In this document: in pieces, positions 1-10,245 of the stretch
Layout: the number at the start of each line of letters is the position of its first letter
Numbering within the stretch: the stretch's first letter is position 1
Assembly: GCA_963920575.1 (NCBI GenBank)
Contig: OY986973.1
Location: 9,892,607-9,956,606 of the forward strand
DNA: 64,000 nt
Origin: Narthecium ossifragum
Lineage: Eukaryota; Streptophyta; Magnoliopsida; Dioscoreales; Nartheciaceae
Direction: 5' to 3'
The notes under the pieces: generated by a model
Told to the model about the DNA's origin: nothing
Seen by the model: the letters and a program-made list of their open reading frames with translations, nothing else
Database searches by the model: none
Made by a program: the position numbers and the translations under genes

Positions 1-298
1 CAATAAATCAACACCAAAATTATAAAAGAATTAAGATCAATCCATATAAACCATGCAAAAAGGTATACAAGCCATAAATCTTAAAAATCTCTAATAAAAA
101 CATGAGTTATATCATAAGAATCCCTTGGCGAAGGGTTTAGTTGCTCATCTTTAGAGTTTGATCCACAGACGAAGGTTGATGAAGCTCTTCCGCCATGAAT
201 CTCCTCCAAAAGAATCTCAAAAGAAAAGTTAACAAGAGGACCAGAAAGTTCAGAAAAAGTTCCCAGAAAAAAGCCCCCCTCAAAAGCCTAGAAACTAC

Positions 299-310
299 CT
301 ATTTATAGCC
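299..310 (-). promoter_or_regulatory. TATA box of the left-edge LTR
   Basis: The minus strand reads GGCTATAAATAG. It sits downstream, in the minus sense, of the GATCGATC array and a block shared with the Athila LTR, which places it at the U3/R boundary. Confidence 0.6.
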
Positions 311-371
311 TAGGAACATCCCTCTCCCGGATTAGATTTGGGCCTTTAATTTTCTTCACTGGCAAACAAAT

Positions 372-672
372 GATCGATCATTCCATAAGGAAGATGGATC
401 ATTTGGTCTTCAATTGCTGGCTATGTCCCATAGATGATCGATCATTCCTATAGGAGATGATCGATTATTTCCTTGTGTTATTGATCATGCCCCGTGGATG
501 ATCGATCATTCCATGAAGGAAGATCGATCCTTTTAAACCTTGCTCTCTGGCACTATTGTCGTGCATAAATGACTGATCCTTTGCTTCATTGAAGATCGAT
601 CCTTTGAAATGGTGCTCTTTGTTAGGTTAGTGCACTTAAATGATCGATTCTTTCATGATGTGTTGATCGATC
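372..672. repeat. GATCGATC dyad array, left-edge LTR
   Basis: Pairs of GATCGATC or one-base variants start at 372/393, 436/459, 500/522 and 642/665, giving start-to-start distances of 21-23 bp. A further half pair is at 594. Spacers are partly self-complementary, for example ATTCC...GGAA. Neighbouring pairs are 64 bp apart for the first three. Confidence 0.85.
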
Positions 673-840
673 ATTTATGTTAGAATTACCCAAATGAGCT
701 CATTTTGACTCCAAACTTGATCTAACTCGTACTAGGTTCTGTTGTACCTGAAATAGGATAAAAATAGTCAGTGAAGCATTGCTTGGAGACTAACAAAGCC
801 AAATTATAAGGGTGATTTATGCACTTTTCAAGTCTTATCA

Positions 841-1800
841 CCTTCGGGTCAGTGCAGAATTGAATCTTGCTAATAAATTGACTACAAAGGCTATATCGGG
901 CCATGTGTAATTTGCAAGATACATGAGAGCTCTTATTGCACTAAGATATGGTACTTCAGAACCAAGAAGCTCTTCACCATCTTCTCGAGGGAGAAAATCA
1001 TCTTTCTTCACATCAAGAGATCGAACAACCATTGGAAAACTCAATTGATGGGTTTTGTCCATATAGAATTGCCTCAATACCTTTTTTGTATATGCTGTTT
1101 GGTGAACCAATATTTCACTTGGAAGGTGTTCGATCTGCAGTCCGAGACAAAATCTTGTCCTTCCAAGATCCTTCATTTCAAATTCCTTTTTTAGATAGTC
1201 AGATGCCTTTATGAGCTCTTCTGGAGTCCCAATTAGATTTAGGTCATCTACATATAATGCAATAATAGCAAATCATTGGTTGCTTTCTTGATGAATGCAC
1301 ATGGACAAACTGAGTTATTCACATACCCTTCTTTTAGAAGATACTCATTGAGCCAATTGTACCACATTCAGCCAGACTGTTTTAACCCGTATAAAGGTCT
1401 TTGAACTTGGATAGAATATATATCCTGGAATTTATTGCTTCAAGCGACTTAAGTCATTTAGGGACTTTCATATAAATGTCACTAACTAGTGGCCCATACA
1501 AGTATGCCGTGACTACGTCCATTAGAGTCTTTCTGATACTACTAAATCACTCAAGAAGCGAAAGGTTATCACATCAATTACAGGAGAGTACGTCTCCTTG
1601 TCATCTATACAAGGTTTCTGCGAGAAACCTTGTGCTACAAGCCGTGTTTTATATCATACTATTTCATTTTTCTCATTTTGCTTGCACACAAATTCCCATT
1701 TGTATCCCACTTGTTTGACATCTTCTGGTGTCTGAACTACAGGTCCAAAACCATTTCGTTTTACCAGTAAGTTCAATTCAGCTTAAATAGCTTCTTTTCA
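841..1800 (-). pseudogene. Ty1/copia reverse transcriptase remnant
   Basis: The minus strand from 1176 to about 841 encodes copia RT sequence, including MKDLGRTRFCLGLQIEHL, the PMVVRSLDVKKDD stretch and YLSAIRALMYLANYTWPDIA, which belongs to the end of the copia RT domain. Further upstream in the minus sense, 1200-1760, the N-terminal half of RT is recognisable but broken by many stops and shifts. The RNase H domain that should follow is missing because the left-edge LTR interrupts at 840. The element is old and cannot encode a working polymerase. Confidence 0.85.
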
Positions 1801-2388
1801 TTTTGGCCAATCAACTCTACGTTGACACTCTTCGACGGATTTTGACTCAAGTTCTTCATTACTTTTGGTAATGTCAAGAGCAACTGTATATGCAAATAAG
1901 TTGTCGACAATAGTTTCATTTATATTCCACCTTTTCTCAGTGTGCACACAATTTATCAAGATCTCATGATTTTCAGATATATGGACCTCTTCATGAGATG
2001 CTTGAACCTCTTCGGGAGGTGTTTGAATCTCTTCGGGATGTTTCTTTTCGAATCGATTCTTATTTGGAATATAAAGTTCAGGTTTGTTAATCTCTTCAGG
2101 AGTATCAACCTTATAGCCAGTTTGTCCTTGTGTCTTTATTTTCCTTGGGACCTTATCCTTGGCGTCAATAGGTCTCCCACGCTTCTGGCGTGCTTTACAC
2201 TCACATGCTTTAGGATCTTCAGATTGTTCTTCAGGAACATTAATTCGAGCTGGAGCATTTACAGCTGGAATATGTGATTTCATCTCTCGCTGTGAATCAA
2301 CAAATGTATCAGGTATTTGATTCGCAATTTTTTGCAAATGTATAATTTTTTGAACTTTGAGTTCAGTTTGACTTGTCAGATGAGACAA
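1798..2388 (-). pseudogene. Copia integrase-RT linker region
   Basis: A 196-codon open stretch on the minus strand between the integrase and RT parts. It is polar and rich in Glu, Lys and Pro, as is usual for the variable region between integrase and RT in copia polyproteins. It holds no catalytic motif. It ends with a stop just before the RT N-terminus, and the reading then resumes as a degraded RT. Confidence 0.7.
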
Positions 2389-2505
2389 CGTTGAATTGTT
2401 TCATGCAATTTTATTTTAAGCTTGTGGCTTCTTCTTGTCTCCCCCTAATGGTGGGAAAACTGACTCATCAAAGTGACAATCAGCAATACGTGCTCTAAAC
2501 AAACC

Positions 2506-3143
2506 TCATGTTAAAGGCTCTAGATACCTAATGATAGAAGGAGAATCAAATCCAATATAAATACCAAGTAGACGTTGAGGACCCATCTTGGTTCTCAGAG
2601 GTGGAGGAATTGGAACATAGATAGCACATCCAAAAATCCTTAAGTGAGAAATATTTGGATGTTGGCCGAAGACAAGTTGCACTGGTGAAAATTTATGATA
2701 TGCAGATGGTCTGACTCGGATCAAAGATGTTGCATGTAATACAACATGTCCCCAAGCCGAGACAGGTAATTTGGACTTCATAAGCAATGGTCTAGTTATC
2801 AGTTGGATACGTTTAATAAGTGATTCTGCTAGGCCATATTGAGTATGTGTGTGTGTAACAAGGTGTTCCACATTTATTCCAACTGATACACAGTAATCTA
2901 AAAATGCTTGAGATGTAAACTCACCAGCATTAGCAAGATGAATTGTCTTGATGGGATAGTCTATAGGAACTGGGCTCGTAACCGAATGATTTGAGCTAAA
3001 AGTTTAGCAAAAGGAATATTACGAGTGGATAGAAGGCATACATGCGACCATCGTGTAGATGCATTTATTAAGACCATGAAGTATCGAAATGATCCACTTG
3101 AGGAATGAATGAGTCCACATATATCACCTTGAATTCGCTCCAA
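2506..3143 (-). pseudogene. Copia integrase remnant
   Basis: Two open pieces on the minus strand, 3143-2961 and 2871-2506, correspond to the integrase core and C-terminal part. The first has DICGLIHSSSGSFRYFMVLIN, with the first catalytic Asp region of the rve fold. The second has the typical copia stretch WGHVVLHATSLIRVRPSA and the GCAIYVPIPPPLRTKMGPQR block. Stops and shifts separate them and the middle catalytic segment is not preserved. Confidence 0.85.
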
Positions 3144-3485
3144 GAAACTTGGGAATTCAAATGTGACCTTAGGAAGGGGATTGTCTTACTATTAGTTTTC
3201 CTTAAGAGGAAGAAGCACATGAATATTCACTAACTAAAAGAATTTTCTGGTTCTTAAGATTATGCCCATGTGAATTCTCAATGATTCGACGCATCATCAT
3301 CGATCTAGGGTGACCAAGTCGATCATACTAAAGTATAAAATTACTTGGATTAGTGCACTTCTGGTGCATCACAACATGTGATTCTATTGGTCTTATTTTT
3401 GTATAATATAGACCAGAAGAAAGGGTATAAAGCTTCTCAAGCACATGCTTCTAGCATGAAACTGTAAGTGTGATGCATAAATACT

Positions 3486-3803
3486 CTATACAGCTTCATT
3501 CGTCGTTTCCATATAATATCCATTACGACATAAATCCTTAAAACTTAGTAGATTTCTTCTGAATTTAGTGGAGTATAATGCATTATCAATAGATAGGTTT
3601 GTTCCTATGGGCAAAACTATGGTGGCTCTTCCGGAGCCTTCAATCAAGTCTGTTGGACCTAATATTGTATTAACATTAGATTCTTTCAATGTTAACTGTG
3701 AGAAGTACTTACGATCTTGAAGGATCGTGTTTGTTGTTGCACTGTCTGCAAGACATACATCACCATCCATCTGGGAAATAATTTGAGTAATATATGAATT
3801 CAT
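3486..3803 (-). pseudogene. Copia aspartic protease remnant
   Basis: A minus-strand piece with the copia protease pattern, where DSATTNTI takes the place of the active-site D-S/T-G and a NLLSFKDLCRNGYY block follows. The Gly of the catalytic triad is replaced by Ala-Thr, so it was already inactive or has decayed. It lies between the gag zinc knuckle (3900-4335) and the integrase, in canonical gag-protease-integrase-RT order. Confidence 0.75.
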
Positions 3804-3899
3804 AGGATATGCCTAAACTTTAAAGCATTCAAAGATACATAGGAAAACAAGCCAAGTACATACTAGTAGATATAAACACACTAGATATAATACATGATT

Positions 3900-4335
3900 T
3901 TAGTTAGTGTCTATCCACTCCTCAGATCCGAAGAGGAAGTCCGATACACCCATAGATGTACCAACCATGGAGGCATCGGGAAGGGGAATATCAGCCAGAC
4001 TATCAAAATCTATGAAGTTCATTTCAGCACATTTATTCTTCCCTTTTGTTTTGTGATGCTCCACAACATGCTTGGGCGCACGACAATTGTGAGACCAGTA
4101 CCCTTTTCCTCGACATCGATAGATCATTCTTCTCAAAAGTTTCATTAGAGGTTCCTTCTCCATGCTCTTTTCTCTTTTTATTCTCTACTTGATTATTTTA
4201 GGGTAGGGAATAGGATGAATATTACCTTCGGAATAATAATGGAATCTATCATTACTTTGCCCACGGCCACTATCACGCCCTCGTCCATGACCACGTCCAC
4301 GATGGACATTAGCATTTGCTTCAGGAAATGGGGCG
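3900..4335 (-). pseudogene. Copia gag C-terminal half with zinc knuckle
   Basis: The minus strand reads from the Tekay insertion point at 4335 with a Gly/Arg-rich stretch (HRGRGHGRGRDSGRG) and then a CCHC-like knuckle (YRCRGKGYWSHNC, where His of CX2CX4HX4C is replaced by Tyr). The N-terminal half of the same gag is at 14022-14617, so the Tekay element splits this gene. The two halves read into each other in the same frame across the insertion. Confidence 0.85.
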
Positions 4336-6657
4336 TGTCGCGCCCCGACCCGCGTAGGCCCAACCGGGCCGGGCGACGCGAACCGGAACTTAACCTACTG
4401 CGGAAATTTGGCGAGGTTTCCCTCTAATCGTAGTGGTTACCCTAATAAGCATAATCATCCTGTAATAAACAACAATTATAAAGCTCAACACACAAAGCTG
4501 GAATATAGTACAAATCTTCAAACAGGGAATGTTATACAAAATCGCTCCCGTAGGAGACTATCTAACCAAGGTGTACACGGACAGATCACAGCTCCTCAAG
4601 CTCCGCCAGACGCCGCCACGTCACCGAACACCTGCCCGGTAGGGGCAACCGAAGAAGAGCTAGCGCCAGCACCTGCAAAACGCAGCCCGGGTAGGTGTGA
4701 GCACTAAGCTCAGCAGGGACACTACACTACGACACTCACAAAGGAAGAGAACACAACAGTGTCGTCCCCAAGCAAAGCCTAGGTGTATCACAGGGGTCCC
4801 ATAACCCCACCGGATACCCCTGAGAGCCCCAGTCGTGGTCTTCCAGCGAACTGGTCACACACTGGGTCACACTCAGTAAGACAGGAAACGGCACTGCCAA
4901 CTCATGACAGGATCCTGGGCACTGTCGGCGGGTAGCACAGCTGGGTAGTCACACCTGCAACCCAAGAGTTCTAGAAGGATTGGGTACCGGCTACACCACG
5001 ACTTGGCTCAAGGCCGACACGACCTCTAAACATCAAGCACAACAGTATTCATGTCCAACTAACCCTATCATCGAAAAGACTGAATACTACAAATCGAGTC
5101 CTGGACCAAGCTACCCGCACGGTCCTAAGAGATAGATCCGGGCTACCCGGAAGCCCCGGATCGGCAACACCCTAACAGATGCAACTAATGCACAACACAA
5201 TGCATGCTATGAACATGCGCAGAAAAGATACATGTAAGCATGCAGCAGGATGTGATGATATAAATACAAGGTCTGGGCACGGCACCCTGCCGGCCCGGGG
5301 TGGTGAACAGATAAATAAGGTCTAAGGACTGCTGCAGTGGTACCACTACCAACCGCCAGCAGTCCACACAACACCTGCACCGGGAAATAACCCCGCAAAC
5401 AACAGTTCACAATGTGCAACAAGTAATGTGGCCCTCGGCGAACGCCGGCGTGAGAGGCTAGGGAAAGCAGTAGGGCCACCCGCCCGTTTATTCTAAACAT
5501 CCCGGGAGTCATCACTCCCCCGGTTCACCACTGCCCCTATATAGGGCTAACATGCTTAATGTTATGTACAAGGTATAAAACAATAAAGAAAACCAACATA
5601 CAAAGCCCCTTGGGCAAAACTAGTCAAAACCCTCTCTTCTACCAAAGGATCGATCATCCCCTAGGGTAGGATCGATCCTCTCAGCAACAGAGAGTAAAGC
5701 CTCACTGTCGAGACAAAAGGATCGATCCTTCCTCTCAGGAGGATCGATCATTTTCGCGACAGAGAGCACCCTTCAGATCGCACCACGAGTGATCGATCCT
5801 TCCTCACAGGAGGATCGATCCTCTTCACGACGAAGGGCAACCATGGTCCCCAAGAACCAGGATCGATCCTCACCAAACTGATGATCGATCCTCACCAAAC
5901 TGATGATCGATCCTTCATCGGGCGGAGCATGACCAACCCAGAAGATCGATCCTTCCTCAAGGGAAGATCGATCATGATGGGTTCCGCGGCGTCCTTCCGG
6001 TGAAGAATACCGCCGGAAGAGACAACCAAAAACCACGAAACTCTGGGATCTGATAGATCAGGATCCCACGAGTCCAAAACTGGTTAAAACACAGAAAACC
6101 AACAACTATATACGCAGATCTAAGCAATAAACCACAGATCAAACCGGAAAACTCAAAACCCCGAAGAGAGATGTCGGTAGGATCCCTACCGGAGCAAACG
6201 CAGCTTAGATCCAAGCAGCTAGGCCTTGGATCGTCCTCAACGCCTTCGAAAATCCCAAGATCCGAGCTCAAATCGCCGGGTTTTCAAAAGGATTTGAAGG
6301 AAGAAGGTTCGTCTGCTTTATAGGCAAACGAACCGACCTATGAAGGATCGATCCTTACCCAAGGAAGGATCGATCACCTCATGACGTTCTTACTTGACTT
6401 TCTGGCACAAGAGGATCGATCTCTTAGCTAGAGAGGATCGATCCTTTTTGTGCTGAAAGCTAAACTTAGGCGAGAATTCAAGCCTAAGTCCGGATCTTTT
6501 GATCCCGGGTCCCACTAACCATCCTAAGCAAACATTACCACAAACAAGGTCAGTGTGTGTACAAGCGCGAGTGTGGAACTAGCCGACAAGGTGCAATTTA
6601 CCAAATTGCCCTTGCGGCCCATAGCGAGCCACAGGAGGGGAGGGACGGGTCCTCACA
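4336..6657 (-). repeat. 3' LTR of the Tekay element
   Basis: It starts TGTCGCGCCCCG and ends GGTCCTCACA on the plus strand. It is 22 bp longer than its partner because one unit of the GATCGATC dyad array near 5883 is duplicated. A GC-rich stem-loop lies at about 5503-5522. A TATA-like motif on the minus strand (GCCTATAAAGC) lies near 6315-6325, between two groups of GATCGATC dyads. Confidence 0.95.
5648..6443. repeat. GATCGATC dyad array, Tekay 3' LTR
   Basis: GATCGATC octamers start at 5648/5670, 5720/5742, 5791/5813, 5861/5883/5905, 5944/5966, 6346/6368 and 6414/6436. Every pair is exactly 22 bp start to start with a 14-bp spacer. Most spacers are themselves inverted repeats, for example CTTCC...GGAG. 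The first pairs recur every 70-72 bp. The array flanks the TATA-like motif on both sides. Confidence 0.95.
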
Positions 6658-6675
6658 TCCTATTACCCTTAAAAG
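6658..6675 (-). promoter_or_regulatory. Candidate polypurine tract, Tekay element
   Basis: Next to the inner end of the 3' LTR the minus strand reads TTTAAGGGTAATAGGA, a purine-rich run at the position where plus-strand synthesis is primed. The tract is not perfectly purine. Confidence 0.55.
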
Positions 6676-6729
6676 AAATCTCGTCCCGAGATTCGATAAA
6701 GGTAGGGCTCGGAACAAAGGAAAGCTACA

Positions 6730-9700
6730 CTAGCAGACAGGACAAAAGGTACCTTGAGAAGAAAACAGATGCGGATACTCCTGCCGCATGCGCGTCTCGC
6801 GCTCCCAAGTCATCTCCTCGACGCCTCTGTGCCTCCACAGTACCTTGACCAAGGGAATCGTCTTGCCCCGCAAGACCTGATCCCTCTGGTCAAGTACGCA
6901 AACTGGCTGCTCAACAAAAGTCGCGTCTGCCTCAAGCTCAATGTCATCCACTCTTACGACATGAGACGGGTATGGATGATACTTCCTCAGCATCGACACG
7001 TGGAAAGTCGGGTGCACAGCTGACATGTGCTGAGGAAGATCAAGGCGGTAAGATACCTCGCCGACCCTCTCTAGGATCTCGAACGGTCCGACGAACCTCG
7101 GAGCCAACTTGCCCCCGCTGCCAAACCTAACAGACCCTCTGTACGGTGCTGCCCTCAGGAACACACTATCGCCAACTGCGAACTCAAGCGGTCGTCGCCT
7201 CCGATCTGCATAGCTCTTCTGCCGACTCTGAGCCGTCAGAAGCCTCTGCCTGATCTGTACTAACCTCTCTGACGACCTCCTGACGATGTCTGGACCGGTG
7301 AGTGAAGCCTCTCCAACCTCTGTCCAGCAAACTGGGGAACGACACGGCCTACCGTACAACGCCTCGAAAGGTGCTACTCCAAGACTGGACTGGTAGCTGT
7401 TGTTGTAGGCGAACTCCACCAAGGGAACGTGCTCCTCCCAGCTGCATCCTGCGTCGAGGACACATGCTCGCAGCATGTCCTCCAAGATCTGGATCGTCCG
7501 CTCTGACTGCCCGTCAGTCTGCGGATGGAACGCTGTACTAAACGTCAGGAGTGTGCCGACAGCCTCCTGAAAGCCTCGCCAGATCCTGCTAGTGAACCTG
7601 GGGTCTCGGTCTGACACGATAGATACTGGCACTCCGTGTAGTCTGACTACCTCTCTGACGTACAAACCGGCCAACCTGTCAGACGTGTCTGTCACCCGCA
7701 TAGGCAGGAAGTGCGCTGATTTGGTCAATCGATCAACGATGACCCAAATCGCGTGATTCCCCCTAGGAGACCTCGGTAGTCCGGTCACGAAGTCCATCGT
7801 GATGTGCTCCCACTTCCACTCAGCTAGTAGAAGCGGCTGTAGTAACCCCGGAGTTCGCTGGTGCTCTGCCTTGACCTTCTGACAGGTAAGGCAGCGCGAT
7901 ACGAACTCCGTCACTGCCCTCTTCATCCCGCGCCACCAGAACTGTCGCCGAAGATCCTGGTACATCTTGGTGCCGCCGGGATGAACTGCAAAGCGAGAGT
8001 GATGGAACTCTCGCAGGACGTCGTCACGAAGAACTGGGTCTGCTGGAACCGCTACTCTGCCTCGGAACCGTAGCCCTCCGTCTGGAGATACTGCCCAGTC
8101 TCCGTCTGTGCCCTCTGTGCCCGCTGAGGTGCGTAACTCCTCGAGCTCTGCGTCGCTGCGCTGCGCCTCTACCACCCTGGTCAGTACCGCTGGCATGCTC
8201 TGCACTGCATAGAGGAAGCTGCTGGATCCCCGATCCTCGAACTCTAGCCCCAACTGGCCTGCTGTCTCGAGTGCCTGCCACTGCCGCGCTGACAACCCTG
8301 CAACTGCTGCTCTGGTGTCTCTCACCTGCCTGCTCAGCGCGTCTGCGACAACGTTTTCCTTACCATGATGGTAATGCAACTCGAAGTCGTAGTCCTCCAG
8401 TAGCTCCATCCAGCGTCGCTGCCTCAGGTTGAGGTCACGTTGGGTGAAAACGTGCCTCAAACTCTTATGGTCCGAGAAGACTGAGAACTTCTCGCCATAG
8501 AGGTAGTGCCGCCAGGTCTTCAGGGCGAAGACCACTGCTGCTAGCTCCAAGTCGTGGGTCGGATAGTTCCTCTCATGGTTCTTCAGCTGGCGAGAACCAT
8601 AGGAAACTACGTGCCCCTCCTGCATAAGGACACACCCCAAACCCTCACCGCTGGCGTCGCAGTAGACACTGTAACCAACGCCTCGCTCGGGGACGATCAG
8701 CACCGGTGCACTGGTCAACCTGGTCCTCAGCTGCACGAAAGCCTGCTCACAAGCATCATCCCACACGAACGGGACGGCCTTCTGTGTCAGTCTGGTCAAC
8801 GGTCCGGCGACTCTGGAGAAGTCCCGCACGAACCGCCTGTAGTAGCCCGCCAAGCCCAGGAAACTGCGGACCTCGAACACTGTCCTCGGTCTCTGCCACT
8901 GTACCACGGCCTCGACCTTGGCGGGGTCAACTGAGATCCCTGCTGCCGACACCACGTGTCCAAGGAATCCCACCTGTGCAAGCCAGAACTCGCACTTGGA
9001 GGCCTTGGCAAAAAGCCGATGCCTCCGAAGTAGCTGCAACACTGTCGCCAAGTGCCGCTCGTGCTCCGCCTCTGACCGGGAGTAGATAAGGATGTCGTCG
9101 ACGAAGACCACCACGAACTCATCTAGGAAAGGCCGGAAGATCCTCTGCATGAGATCCATGAACGCTGCTGGTGCGTTCGTCAGCCCAAACGGCATTACCA
9201 CGAACTCGTACAGGCCGTACCGAGTCCGGAATGCCGTCTTCGGGATGTCGCAATCCCGAACCCTCAACTGGTGGTAGCCAGTGCGGAGGTCGATCTTCGA
9301 GAACACTGAAGATCCTTGAAGCTAGTCAAACAGGTCATCGATCCGCGGCATCGGATACCTGTTCTTCACCGTCACCCTGTTGAGCCGCCTGTAGTCTATG
9401 CAAAGTCGAAGGGTACCATCCTTCTTCTTTGCGAACAACACTGGCGCCCCCCAGGGAGACATGCTGGGACGGATGAAGCCTCTGCTAGTCAGCTCATCTA
9501 ACTGGGTCCTCAGCTCGCTCTGCTCTGCTGGTGCCATCCTGAAAGCCGGGAGAGAGATCGGTGCGGTACCTGGTACTAGGTCGATCTCGAAGTCGACCTC
9601 TCTGGACGGTGGAAGCCCTGGCAACACCTCGGGGAACACTTCAGCAAAGTCGCACACGATCCTCGGAAAACTGCACTGCTGCTGCACTCCATCAGAACCG

Positions 9701-10245
9701 GACAAGGGCAGGCTGGCCAACAAGGCTGAAAGCTGGCTGCCACGCCTTCCTACACCACAAGCAAAGGAATCGGTGGAGAACCGATCCCCCAACAGCACAA
9801 ACCGTGTCCCGTCGGGTGTCCAAGCAACCACCCTCCGGCGACCACAGTCGATGACGGCCCGGTATGCTGCCAACCAGTCCATACCGAGTATCACGTCAAA
9901 GCCGGTCATGTCTAACACCCGCAGGTCTAGACAGACCCGGAGGCCTCCAACCTCCAAGGAACAAGATCGGCAGACCCGGTCCACCCTGACCGTCCCGCCG
10001 ATCGGTGAGTCTACAGACTGTGCCACCTCTAGCCGACTCGTCTCTAATCCTAGCGATGCCACGCACATGCTAGCAATGTAGGAATGAGACGCCCCAGAGT
10101 CTATCAGCACATCTACTAAAGAACTAGAAAGCTGAAAGATACCTCTGAGGACGGACGGCTCTGCTGCGGTCTGCTGGTACTGCTGAGGCTGGTGGTACTG
10201 CAACTGCTGCTGACACTGCAACGGCTGCTGGAACTGCAACGGCTG
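6730..10245 (-). pseudogene. Tekay pol: protease, RT, RNase H, integrase, chromodomain
   Basis: Minus strand from 10245 to 6730, one frame interrupted by a single TAG at 9322-9324. Order: protease ([14 protein letters not shown]), RT with the [13 protein letters not shown] block and the polymerase motif FVDD, RNase H (CDASGEGLG, later [10 protein letters not shown]), integrase with its HHCC zinc finger, the DDE-type core ([28 protein letters not shown]), and a C-terminal chromodomain of the type lacking some aromatic cage residues ([20 protein letters not shown]). The protein copies and inserts the element, and the chromodomain is thought to steer integration to heterochromatin. Apart from the stop, all domains look intact. 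Confidence 0.93.

Larger units (their letters stand above)
1..840 (-). mobile_element. Partial Athila-like LTR, cut by the left window edge
   Basis: Read on the minus strand the segment begins TGATAAGACTTG at 840, close to the start of the Athila LTR at 24670 (TGATGAGTGCATG). It then has an array of GATCGATC pairs (372-672), a stretch shared with the Athila U3 (CCAGTGAAGAAAA, later ATCTAATCCG) and a TATA box near 300. It abuts copia RT coding sequence at 841, so it is an insertion into the older copia element. CCTTC at 841-845 would be the target-site duplication, but its partner lies outside the window. Whether this is a solo LTR or one end of a full element cannot be seen. Lineage assignment is inference from the shared LTR start and promoter block. 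Confidence 0.65.

Noticed and set aside
2506..4335. The copia relic as an active element
   Set aside because: Stops and shifts in RT and integrase, a non-catalytic protease site, and insertions in gag, RT and probably the LTR.
5648..6443. Regularly spaced short palindromes as a CRISPR array
   Set aside because: The octamers lie in plant LTRs, spacers are self-complementary and not unique, and no cas gene or prokaryotic context exists.
5648..6443. The 22-bp pitch as a sign of small-RNA precursors
   Set aside because: A 30-bp hairpin with almost no loop is too short for Dicer-like processing. The match to 22 nt is probably coincidence.
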